Shown here: positions 37,630 through 45,452 of the stretch, in pieces
Layout: each line of letters starts with the position of its first letter
Numbering within the stretch: position 1 is the stretch's first letter
Assembly: GCA_050248735.1 (NCBI GenBank)
Contig: JBFWRU010000016.1
Location: forward strand, 1 to 64,000
Source: JACKFE01 sp050248735
GTDB lineage: Bacteria > Nitrospirota > Nitrospiria > Nitrospirales > UBA8639
Reading direction: 5' to 3'
DNA length: 64,000 nucleotides
Notes under the pieces: model-generated
What the model saw: only the letters and a program-made list of their open reading frames with translations
Database searches by the model: none
What the model was told of the DNA's origin: nothing
Made by a program: the position numbers and the translations under genes

Positions 37630-38382
37630 ATGAAAACGCACATAATGGAGTCCGACATGGGATCATCCTCTCCACCTACGGTCTCATCACCCCAACGTTC
37701 CTATGGCAAGGCAATCATTTCGCTCATTTTGCTGACAGGAATAGGGGCGTTTGTCTTTTTCGATTTAGGGCGCTTTCTCTCGCTGGAAACGCTGAAAGCC
37801 AACCGGGACTCCCTGCTCGGATATACAGAATCACATTTTTGGCTGGCCATGACGCTGTTTATCGGCATTTATATTTTGCAAACCGCGTTCTCCCTTCCCG
37901 GTGGGGCTATTCTCACGTTAACAGGCGGCTTTTTATTCGGAAGCCTGTTGGGGACGCTGGCGGTCAATATCGGTGCCACCATAGGCGCCACATTGGCATT
38001 TCTTGCCGCACGATACCTGTTGCATGATTGGGTTGAAGATAAATTTGGAGACCGACTGGGCCCGATTCAGGCAGGGTTTGCCAAAAATGCCTTCAGCTAC
38101 CTGATGACTCTGCGTCTCATCCCCGCCTTTCCATTTTTCCTGGTCAATCTGGTCTCGGGATTAACACGAGTCAACCTGGGCACCTACGTATTAGCCACCT
38201 CCATCGGCATTATTCCGGGAAGCTTCGTTTTTGCCTTTGCCGGTCGGCAACTGGGAACGATCAATTCTTTGGGAGAAATTGCCTCTCCTCCTGTTCTCTT
38301 GGCCTTTACTTTATTGGGATTGTTAGCGTTAGTACCGATCGCCTATCGAAAATGGGGGCCGAAAAAAGAGCGATTGGGTTAA
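37630..38382 (+). CDS. TVP38/TMEM64-family membrane protein
   Basis: A 250-residue inner-membrane protein of the VTT/DedA superfamily. It has five or six hydrophobic segments, the L-P-G-G-A-I-L-T-L-T-G-G-F-L-F-G motif near 85-100 and the F-S-Y-L-M-T-L-R-L-I-P-A-F-P-F-F-L-V-N half-hairpin near 155-175. These proteins likely scramble or carry lipids. It is followed after 42 bases by a mercuric-reductase-like flavoprotein. The two domains are fused in some bacteria, so a joint role is likely. The ATG has GGAGG seven bases upstream. Confidence 0.85.
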   Translation: MKTHIMESDMGSSSPPTVSSPQRSYGKAIISLILLTGIGAFVFFDLGRFLSLETLKANRDSLLGYTESHFWLAMTLFIGIYILQTAFSLPGGAILTLTGGFLFGSLLGTLAVNIGATIGATLAFLAARYLLHDWVEDKFGDRLGPIQAGFAKNAFSYLMTLRLIPAFPFFLVNLVSGLTRVNLGTYVLATSIGIIPGSFVFAFAGRQLGTINSLGEIASPPVLLAFTLLGLLALVPIAYRKWGPKKERLG

Positions 38383-38424
38383 GGCTTACCCCCGTACTCA
38401 CCCGACAAGAATTAGAGGAACTCC

Positions 38425-39975
38425 ATGACATCCCCTCACACATCCACGCATTATGGGTCCATACTCCCTCAGGACCAATACAATCAGGAATTGGTCAACA
38501 ATGTGCATCCGCCGCAATGGCACAATCCCACACCCTCAGGACGGTATAACCTGGTCGTCATCGGCGCCGGGACTGCTGGATTGGTGACCGCAGCCATCGC
38601 TTCGGCGCTGGGAGCCAAAGTGGCTTTGATTGAACGACACTTGATGGGCGGAGACTGTCTGAACGTCGGATGCGTGCCTTCCAAGAGTGTGATTCGAGCC
38701 GCGAAAGCCTGGACCGCCGTCCGGGAAGCCGAACAGTTTGGCGTGCATGTTTCCGGTGAGGTGAAACGTGACTTTGGGGAAGCTATGGCCCGCATGCGAA
38801 AACTTCGGGCCAGGATCAGTCATGTGGACTCGGCTCATCGCTATGCCAAATTGGGAGTAGATGTCTTTATCGGCAACGGCCGATTCACCAGCTCAAGCTC
38901 GATCGATGTGGATGGCACGACACTGCAATTTTCCAAAGCCGTCATTTGTACAGGCGCCCGCGCCACGGCCCCCTCGATCCCGGGATTGGCCCAAACGTCG
39001 TATCTCACCAACGAAACCATCTTTTCCCTCACGGAACTTCCCCGGAGACTGGGAGTCATCGGGGCGGGTCCCATCGGGTGTGAGCTGGCCCAATCGTTCG
39101 CCCGTTTCGGCAGCCAAGTCTATTTGGTGGAAGCCATGCACGGCATTCTCCCCAGTGAAGATCGGGATGCAGCGAATATCGTCGAGGCATCTCTTCTCCG
39201 GGACGGGGTACAACTGCTGTGTTGCGGGAAGGACTTAAAAATTCGATCCGCTAGCGAAACCAAGCACCTTTCCGTTAACTCCCATGGCCAAAACTATGAC
39301 ATGCCGGTTGACGAATTACTGGTGGGAGTCGGCCGAAGCCCCAACATTGAAGGCCTGGGATTAGAGACGGTTGGAGTGGAATACGAGAAAACCGGGGTAA
39401 CGGTCAACCATCGCCTGCAAACCACCAACCCCAGAATTTTTGCTGCAGGGGATATCTGCTCTCCCTTCAAATTTACACATACCGCCGATGCTCAGGCTCA
39501 AATCGTCATCCAGAACGCCCTGTTTCCTCATCCGTTTGGATTGGGCTATGCCAGCACGGATAATCTGGTCATTCCCTGGTCTACCTATACTCAACCGGAG
39601 ATTGCCCATGTCGGTCTTTACGAAAAAGATGCGGAAACCAAAGGCATTCCGATCGACACGTTCACGTTCTACCTGAATGAAGTCGATCGGGCTATTCTGG
39701 ATGGAGAGGAGCAAGGCTTCGCCAGAGTGCACGTCAAAAAAGGCACGGACACTATTCTCGGGGCCACAATCGTAGCTTCCCATGCAGGGGATATGATCAG
39801 TGAATTCACGCTTGCCATGAAAGGAAAACTTGGCCTCAATACCATTGCGAGCACCATTCACCCTTATCCCACGCAAGCGGAGGTCGTGAAAAAAACCGCC
39901 AATGCCTGGCGAAAGACGACTCTAACCGAATGGAAGAAACAATTCCTGAGGAAACTTTTTTCCTGGCAGCGATAG
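38425..39975 (+). CDS. MerA-like FAD disulfide oxidoreductase, no mercury motif
   Basis: A 516-residue flavoprotein with an N-terminal extension of about 40 residues. It has V-I-G-A-G-T-A-G-L for FAD, redox Cys78 and Cys83 in G-G-D-C-L-N-V-G-C-V-P-S-K, and G-A-G-P-I-G-C-E-L for NAD(P). At the C-terminus the H-P-Y-P-T-Q-A-E pattern has Tyr before P-T, as in mercuric reductase. The C-terminal Cys-Cys pair that binds mercury is absent, as is any heavy-metal domain, so mercury reduction is not supported. Its gene follows the TVP38 gene closely. Confidence 0.85.
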   Translation: MTSPHTSTHYGSILPQDQYNQELVNNVHPPQWHNPTPSGRYNLVVIGAGTAGLVTAAIASALGAKVALIERHLMGGDCLNVGCVPSKSVIRAAKAWTAVREAEQFGVHVSGEVKRDFGEAMARMRKLRARISHVDSAHRYAKLGVDVFIGNGRFTSSSSIDVDGTTLQFSKAVICTGARATAPSIPGLAQTSYLTNETIFSLTELPRRLGVIGAGPIGCELAQSFARFGSQVYLVEAMHGILPSEDRDAANIVEASLLRDGVQLLCCGKDLKIRSASETKHLSVNSHGQNYDMPVDELLVGVGRSPNIEGLGLETVGVEYEKTGVTVNHRLQTTNPRIFAAGDICSPFKFTHTADAQAQIVIQNALFPHPFGLGYASTDNLVIPWSTYTQPEIAHVGLYEKDAETKGIPIDTFTFYLNEVDRAILDGEEQGFARVHVKKGTDTILGATIVASHAGDMISEFTLAMKGKLGLNTIASTIHPYPTQAEVVKKTANAWRKTTLTEWKKQFLRKLFSWQR

Positions 39976-39990
39976 GTGAACCCAACGGAT

Positions 39991-40773
39991 ATGACACGTG
40001 CATGGTTAACGATGGTGTGTGTGCTTGGCCTCTATGGCTTGTCACCTGTGCCCGGGGCTTCAACCCCTTCCACTTTGGCCCACCAAGAGCAACTCCTGAA
40101 AGTGGGAGAATTTTCATCGGCAGAAGCCGGAGGATCACTTCCACAAGGGTGGAAACCCTTAACCTTTGAAAAGATTTCTGAACATACCCGATACGAGCTG
40201 GTCAATGATGGGGGGCAGGTAGTGGTGAAAGCCACGAGCCATCAAAGCTCCTCCGGGCTCACGCGCGAAATCACCATTAATCCTAGGGACTATCCGGTAG
40301 TCGAATGGCACTGGAAGGTCCAAAATATTTTAGAAGGGGGAGACGTAACAAAAAAGTCTGGGGATGATTATCCTGCCCGACTGTACATTACGTTTGAATA
40401 TGACAGTTCAAAAGTAGGTTTTTTCGAAAAAGTCAAATATGAAACAATCAAATTGATCTATGGACAATATCCACCCATCGGCGCCATCAATTATATCTGG
40501 GAAAGCACCAGTCCGGTCGGCACGGTCACTCCCAATCCGTACACGGACCGGGTCCACATGTTTGTCATTGAAAGCGGTCACGCCAAACTCAACCAATGGG
40601 TGACCGAGGAACGGAATATCCTTGAGGATTATCGCATGGCTTTTGGAGAGAATCCTCCCAATATTTCAGGGGTGGCGATTATGGCAGATACCGACAACAC
40701 CAAGGAATCAGCCGTTTCCTATTTTGGGGATATTGTTTTTAAACCCTTGAAGGAAAATGCTCCCGCCCACTGA
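39991..40773 (+). CDS. DUF3047 secreted protein
   Basis: A protein of about 260 residues with a signal peptide (hydrophobic core L-T-M-V-C-V-L-G-L-Y-G-L). The body matches DUF3047: W-H-W-K-V, Y-P-A-R-L-Y-I-T-F-E-Y-D and the terminal V-S-Y-F-G-D-I-V-F. A GTG 15 bases earlier, just after the previous stop, is an alternative start. It is likely co-transcribed with the two upstream genes and may act in the periplasm. Function is unknown. Confidence 0.75.
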   Translation: MTRAWLTMVCVLGLYGLSPVPGASTPSTLAHQEQLLKVGEFSSAEAGGSLPQGWKPLTFEKISEHTRYELVNDGGQVVVKATSHQSSSGLTREITINPRDYPVVEWHWKVQNILEGGDVTKKSGDDYPARLYITFEYDSSKVGFFEKVKYETIKLIYGQYPPIGAINYIWESTSPVGTVTPNPYTDRVHMFVIESGHAKLNQWVTEERNILEDYRMAFGENPPNISGVAIMADTDNTKESAVSYFGDIVFKPLKENAPAH

Positions 40774-40802
40774 ATCGATAAGAGACACGTGGACTGTTTC
40801 AT

Positions 40803-40817
40803 GAAAGCTGAGCTTTC
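40803..40817. terminator. short hairpin between convergent genes
   Basis: GAAAGC and GCTTTC pair perfectly around a TGA loop, 30 bases past the DUF3047 stop and 9 before the end of the opposing kinase gene. There is no T-run, so a terminator is only possible. Confidence 0.3.
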
Positions 40818-40825
40818 CGGAGATA

Positions 40826-41998
40826 TCATGTGACAACGGAGTCAGAGGCATGGCAAGACGGAAGACATGATAATTTCTCCAATGGCTCCGTCTGCTGGAG
40901 TATCGGCAGAGTAAAGTGGAACGTACTGCCTTCACCAGGACGGGAATTCACCCAAATCTTACCCTGATGCAGGGTAATGACCTTTTTACACAGGGCTAAG
41001 CCGATTCCTGTTCCTTCGAACGCCCCTCCATGGTCACCACGGTAAAACACCCCAAAAATCTTCTCGCAGTCTTCCAGCGGGACGCCAAGTCCGTTGTCCT
41101 GAACACTACAATCCCACATGCTTCCTTTCCTGGTAGCCGAAACCTTGATCATCAATGGGGTCTCTCCATGAAATTTCAAGGCATTACCAATAAGGTTTTG
41201 AAAGAGATGCTGGAGAAACGTTCGATTCCCCCGGACGGTAGGAAGATTATCGACCTCTATTTTTGCGGGAACACTTGCAAATGTCTCCTCCAACTGCCCT
41301 AAGACCGTTTTCACCACTTCATTCAGATTGACAACTTCAAACGGCTGCTCGCTTCCTCCTACCAACGAATATTGAAGAAGATCCTGAATGAATTGCCTCA
41401 TATACACGGCACCCCGCTGAGCACGATTCAGATAGTCCCGGGCACGAACATTGATATTTCCTTCCATTTCCTGTTCCAACAATTCCAAAAATTTCAGGAT
41501 CCGACGAACGGGGGCCTGTAAATCATGAGAAGCCGTATGGGCAAATTGTTCCAATTCTCCTTGCGAACGAGCGATTTCAGCCCGTTGCCGCTCCATCGTC
41601 TTCAGTAACACGGATTTTTCCACCGCTTTGGTCACGGCTCGATGAATGCCCTCCGCGGTGATTTTTCCCTTAATGAGATAATCGGCTGCACCGGTTTTAA
41701 AGGCTTCTGCGGCAATGGATTCGTCCCCTTGGCCGGTCATCATCAACACAGGAAGGAAGTTCAGGTTTTCCTCTTTTGTGAGAGAAGTAAGAAAGTTGAG
41801 CCCATCCAATTCCGGCATTTGGTAATCCAGAAGAAGACAGTCCGGTCGCTCCTTCAAACAGAGTTCCCAGCCTTCGGCACACGAATCGGATTGGAGTATT
41901 CGAAAGGACCGTGGTCCGGCATTAAGAAATCGTCGCAACAATTCCCGATCAGCTTCACTATCATCAATAATGAGGACTGTAATAAGAGATTGAGGCAT
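40826..41998 (-). CDS. receiver-histidine kinase (REC-HisKA-HATPase)
   Basis: This 390-residue cytosolic protein has a receiver (about 5-125; phospho-Asp in L-L-L-D-Y-Q-M-P, Thr in M-M-T-G, Lys in L-I-K-G). A coiled region leads to the dimer domain with His in A-S-H-D-L-Q-A-P-V. The ATPase has N-x-x-G-N-A-L-K-F, D-N-G-L-G-V and G-T-G-I-G-L. The receiver likely controls the kinase. The ATG at 41998 has AAAGGG upstream. A GTG one codon earlier is also possible. It is 13 bases after the receiver/CheC gene and forms an operon with it. Confidence 0.9.
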   Translation of the reverse strand: MPQSLITVLIIDDSEADRELLRRFLNAGPRSFRILQSDSCAEGWELCLKERPDCLLLDYQMPELDGLNFLTSLTKEENLNFLPVLMMTGQGDESIAAEAFKTGAADYLIKGKITAEGIHRAVTKAVEKSVLLKTMERQRAEIARSQGELEQFAHTASHDLQAPVRRILKFLELLEQEMEGNINVRARDYLNRAQRGAVYMRQFIQDLLQYSLVGGSEQPFEVVNLNEVVKTVLGQLEETFASVPAKIEVDNLPTVRGNRTFLQHLFQNLIGNALKFHGETPLMIKVSATRKGSMWDCSVQDNGLGVPLEDCEKIFGVFYRGDHGGAFEGTGIGLALCKKVITLHQGKIWVNSRPGEGSTFHFTLPILQQTEPLEKLSCLPSCHASDSVVT

Positions 41999-42011
41999 CA
42001 CACCCTTTCAA

Positions 42012-43046
42012 CTAATGACAGTGTTGATATTCATGGCGCAAACGCCCATGCATATGATAGTTGGCCCTTGATTGATTCTTCATAGAAAAGCCACCCTGAC
42101 TCTGAACCGGCTCCCCTCTTAGGCCATTGATCCCAATCAATGCATCAATCGCATTCCGAAGGAGCTCTAAATCCTGAATCCCCAACATCAGCAACATATC
42201 CCCGGAGACATCAATCCCTTCGATGGTGAGCCGGATTTCCGCCCATAAAATATATTCGGCATCGTGAAGATAATTTTCTTCTACGATAGCGGACAAAGAC
42301 GTCTCCACAGACCTCGAAACAGAATTGAGAATTTTTTGTTGTAAAATATTTCTCAGTGACTCCATCACCCCGTTAATCACAACATGGCCAATCTCGGTGC
42401 AGGTGGCTGCCTTGAACATATTCATACTCTCCCCATTGCTGTTTTCACCGGTCACAAGGGCCGAGAGTTTTTCGGAATGTTGCGTCGGGAAAACCAGAAA
42501 CGCCGAGCCGGAACATGATCCCCGAAAGGGCAATCGGATAGAAACCAATAAATCGCTACCAATCAGTCTGATTGTCTCGAACAACGCTTCCTTTCGCCCA
42601 AACTTCATAGCGGGAATACTTAAACGAATGGGCCTGACCATCATCTGATTGAGGGCACCTGCGGCCCGCCCCATACTGATATTCATAATTTCCCGGATCG
42701 TATCCAGTTGAACCGGCGTTAATGGCATGATACCTCGTTTGCATGAAGAACCGACCGGTGGGTTTCGGCCAATTTGTCCTGTCATCCAATCCTGGGTGTC
42801 AGCCGCCCTCTCAACAACCGGCACACGAATCTTGGACTCACTAAGATTCTCCAGAATCTGCATACCTTTCGTTTCCGACATCAACCTATTAGCCAGCATC
42901 ACGCAATCAGGAGTGCGGGCCGTAATGTTCCCAAGACCAATGGGACCCTTCTCTGTCATTTCGCTGTCATAACCCAGATCCCGCGCAATGGCGATTATCG
43001 TCCGGCCCTGCGACAACGAATCATCCACGATCATTTTCTTTGGCAT
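42012..43046 (-). CDS. degenerate receiver fused to CheC-like phosphatase
   Basis: A 344-residue protein. Residues 1-95 look like a receiver with D8-D9, but the phospho-Asp position is Ala52 (M-L-A-N-R-L) and the usual Lys is missing. Residues 108-315 form a CheC/CheX-type domain. Site 1 fits the D/S-x3-E-x2-N-x22-P rule exactly (Asp115, Glu119, Asn122, Pro145). Site 2 is altered (Glu218, His221 instead of Asn). CheC removes phosphate from CheY. Here it may dephosphorylate the receiver of the kinase gene that follows. No chemotaxis genes are near. Confidence 0.8.
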   Translation of the reverse strand: MPKKMIVDDSLSQGRTIIAIARDLGYDSEMTEKGPIGLGNITARTPDCVMLANRLMSETKGMQILENLSESKIRVPVVERAADTQDWMTGQIGRNPPVGSSCKRGIMPLTPVQLDTIREIMNISMGRAAGALNQMMVRPIRLSIPAMKFGRKEALFETIRLIGSDLLVSIRLPFRGSCSGSAFLVFPTQHSEKLSALVTGENSNGESMNMFKAATCTEIGHVVINGVMESLRNILQQKILNSVSRSVETSLSAIVEENYLHDAEYILWAEIRLTIEGIDVSGDMLLMLGIQDLELLRNAIDALIGINGLRGEPVQSQGGFSMKNQSRANYHMHGRLRHEYQHCH

Positions 43047-43447
43047 GAATGAGCTGATTCCTCATTGTGTAAAGATGACGATGGGACAACCGCACCATGA
43101 AATACGATTATTTGTTACGCTCCACACCGGAAAGGTCCCTTTCGCTTCCTTCTCAAGTTATCGGTCTCACGAAAAAAATTCTAAAATAACCCAATAACCC
43201 GAGGCATAGGACAAGACAGTCTCCGTTGTTCGTGCGACCCAGATGCTTTTCTTCTTCAGGCCAATCTCCCCTCGCTCTGGAACCTATTAGGTTGGAATGG
43301 CATCATTCCTCCATATCATCAGGATTACCGGACCCGATTGTTCAAGGCACGTTGACACAATGAGTCACCCGTTGGTTTCACCTGAATGGGCGCCACAATT
43401 CATCTCAAGGTTTATTCCAAAAGGCCGAAAAGGTTGGATAGACGTGT
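43047..43447. other. leader and promoter region before the riboswitch
   Basis: About 400 bases between divergent genes. A perfect TTGACA at 43352-43357 on the plus strand has no good -10 at 16-18 bases. The region must hold the start of the riboswitch transcript and, on the minus strand, that of the receiver/CheC gene. No coding frame is recognised. Confidence 0.35.
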
Positions 43448-43555
43448 GGAAGTGAAAAAAGGCAAACCATTCGCAAGGATGGGACGCAAAGCCAAGGAAC
43501 CCAACGATAAACCCGTCAGTCGGTTTTCCCTTTGGGTCAGCCCGGTTACCACCTC
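43448..43555 (+). ncRNA. cyclic-di-GMP-I (GEMM) riboswitch
   Basis: The core reads GGCAAACCATTCGCAAGGAT followed by GGGACGCAAAGCC, which matches the GEMM-I consensus almost base for base: the P2 stem with GNRA-like loop and the GACGCAAAGCC ligand strand. A P3 stem follows, in which ACCCAA (43500 on) pairs with TTGGGT near 43532, with an inner AAACC/GGTTT helix. The closing strand CCCGGTTACC ends at 43550, as in known examples. An intrinsic terminator is 23 bases downstream. It should therefore switch transcription of the response-regulator genes according to c-di-GMP. Whether it turns on or off is not settled. Confidence 0.92.
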
Positions 43556-43577
43556 ATCCCGGACGAATTCCTTTGGG

Positions 43578-43617
43578 CGCCCCTTCTTGTCGGAAAACAG
43601 ATCGGGCGTTTTTTTTT
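43578..43617 (+). terminator. intrinsic terminator of the riboswitch expression platform
   Basis: CGCCC (43578-43582) pairs with GGGCG (43604-43608). Inside, TCTTGT pairs with ACAGA with one bulge, and nine T follow. It lies between the aptamer and the response regulator start, as expected for transcriptional control. Confidence 0.8.
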
Positions 43618-43675
43618 GGGCACCGAGGTTCGGCAACCATTTTTTGCCGTTACCCCAAAGGAGGACTTACATACA

Positions 43676-44158
43676 ATGAGACACGGAATATTGTCTCCCA
43701 CGGTATTGGTCGCGGATGACAACCCAGATGACTGCCTCCTGACGATGCGGGCCTGGGAAGAAAGTCAATTGCAATGGGATGTCAGATTCGTACACGATGG
43801 GCGCGATCTGTTGGATTATTTGTTTCGCCGGGGAAAATATCGGAAACAGATAGACCTCCCTCATCCTCATTTAATCCTTTTGGATCTGAATATGCCAAAA
43901 AAGGATGGCCGGCAAGCGCTTTTGGAAATTCAAGCGAATCCACTCCTTCAACACATCCCGATAGTCGTGTTTACCGATTCCACATGTCCGAACGATGCCA
44001 TGGTGTCGGAAGGATACGGAGCCTTCGACTTTTTCACCAAACCTTCATCCTTCATAGAATATGTTCAGTTGATTACGGGGCTTGGCAAATCCCTGGATCC
44101 GCGAAAAGGAGTCTTGAGCCGTGGAGCCACCCATTTCAGAGCCCCAATCTCCGCTTAA
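43676..44158 (+). CDS. single-domain response regulator under riboswitch control
   Basis: A 160-residue stand-alone receiver. It has A-D-D-N acidic residues, phospho-Asp in L-L-D-L-N-M-P, Thr in V-F-T-D and Lys in T-K-P. The last 30 residues are a basic, probably flexible tail. The ATG follows AGGAGG at eleven bases. A longer frame reaches back through the terminator and is rejected. It is the first gene after the c-di-GMP riboswitch and overlaps the next kinase gene by 38 bases, so all three downstream genes may respond to c-di-GMP. Confidence 0.92.
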   Translation: MRHGILSPTVLVADDNPDDCLLTMRAWEESQLQWDVRFVHDGRDLLDYLFRRGKYRKQIDLPHPHLILLDLNMPKKDGRQALLEIQANPLLQHIPIVVFTDSTCPNDAMVSEGYGAFDFFTKPSSFIEYVQLITGLGKSLDPRKGVLSRGATHFRAPISA

Positions 44159-45290
44159 AGTGCTTTTAATAGACAACGAGGAAGATGACGCCATCCTCAC
44201 ACGGGCCTTTTTGCAGCAAACGCTCAAAAGACCCCTGGAGTTTGATTGGGTATCGACGTTTCAGGAAGGATTGCAACGCATTTCAGATAATCACCACGAC
44301 ATTGATTTATTGGACTATGATTTGGGGCATCAGACCGGAATGGATTTACTGCATGAACTCCCAGCTCACATCTCCCATGCCCCTATCATCATGTTGACCG
44401 GCCACGGCAATGAATCGCTGGCGGTGGAGGCTCTCCATTCCGGAGCCGTCGACTATATTCCCAAGCGACTCCTCTCCACCGAGTATTTGCAGCGGGCGAT
44501 CGAGCTTGCCCTCAACAATTCCAGGTTGAAAGCGGAGTTGATCCACCATCAACATCACCTGGAGCAAAGCAATCGGGAGCTGACAAAGAAAAATTCGGAG
44601 ATTCAACGCTTCTATCATGTCTTGGCGCACGAAATGAAGGCTCCCTTGACCACTGCATTAGAATTTGTGCACATCATGCAAGACGGCACTTCTGGCCCTC
44701 TCAATGAAGAACAACGGAACGACCTGTCCATCATTAACAATTGTTGTCTGCAGTTGGAATACGCCATTAATGATTTATACGATGCAACCCAAATCGAAAC
44801 GGGAAAAGTCTCGATAGACGTGAAGGCGACTCCCTTCGGCCCGCTTCTCCGTCAGGTGATGACCTGCCTGGCATCCAAGGCTTCAAGCCAGGGAGTCTCG
44901 CTCCAATCATCTCTCGAAAAAAACCTTCCCAATGTGTATATGGATTCGTATCGCATTTATCAGGTCCTTATTCACTTGATCAGGCATTCCCTGAAATTTA
45001 CTTCCAAGGGAGGCACAATTCGAATCGACGTCCGAACCAATCCCTTGAACCGATCCCAAGTGCGGATTGAGATTCAAGATACCGGGATGGGCATTCCCCC
45101 AGATCAACAGGAGTACATTTTCAAACAGGCAGACCCTCTTGATTCGGTCGGAAATTCGGAAAAAGAGCGGCAGGGACTGGATCTATCTATTTGTCGAAAG
45201 CTGTTACAACTACACGGAACCGCCATGACCGTACACAGTCTGTTGGGCAAGGGCAGCACCTTTTCGTTTTCACTCAGGGCCGTCCACTGA
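44121..45290 (+). CDS. receiver-histidine kinase (REC-HisKA-HATPase)
   Basis: A 389-residue protein starting at GTG with AAGGAG ten bases upstream, inside the preceding gene. The receiver (about 12-130) has phospho-Asp in L-L-D-Y-D-L-G, but the second acidic residue is Asn (L-I-D-N-E), which may weaken Mg binding. A coiled linker leads to His in L-A-H-E-M-K-A-P-L. The ATPase has D-T-G-M-G-I and a shortened G-L-D-L-S-I G2 box (usually G-L-G-L). Activity may be reduced, but the main motifs are there. It belongs to the riboswitch operon. Confidence 0.87.
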   Translation: MEPPISEPQSPLKVLLIDNEEDDAILTRAFLQQTLKRPLEFDWVSTFQEGLQRISDNHHDIDLLDYDLGHQTGMDLLHELPAHISHAPIIMLTGHGNESLAVEALHSGAVDYIPKRLLSTEYLQRAIELALNNSRLKAELIHHQHHLEQSNRELTKKNSEIQRFYHVLAHEMKAPLTTALEFVHIMQDGTSGPLNEEQRNDLSIINNCCLQLEYAINDLYDATQIETGKVSIDVKATPFGPLLRQVMTCLASKASSQGVSLQSSLEKNLPNVYMDSYRIYQVLIHLIRHSLKFTSKGGTIRIDVRTNPLNRSQVRIEIQDTGMGIPPDQQEYIFKQADPLDSVGNSEKERQGLDLSICRKLLQLHGTAMTVHSLLGKGSTFSFSLRAVH

Positions 45291-45452
45291 TGAAGCACAA
45301 TATGATGAAGAAAATCACCTTGGGAATATCTGAACGGTTCGGGTGTATTCGCCAATCCGTTTAATGTTGAATCCCTATTTAATTATTCATTGACGGTTCT
45401 GTCCGGGTGTCACCCCACGGACTCGTCGGGTTCTTGATAGAGAGAAAACAAC

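Noticed and set aside
38425..39975. Mercuric reductase
   Set aside because: The redox Cys pair and the C-terminal Tyr fit, but the terminal Cys-Cys and the metal-binding domain are missing and no mer genes are nearby.
43352..43357. TTGACA as promoter of the riboswitch transcript
   Set aside because: A perfect -35 box but no acceptable -10 at 16-18 bases.
43386..43679. 97-codon frame spanning the riboswitch
   Set aside because: It covers the aptamer and terminator, which are structural RNA. The protein is basic and unlike any family.
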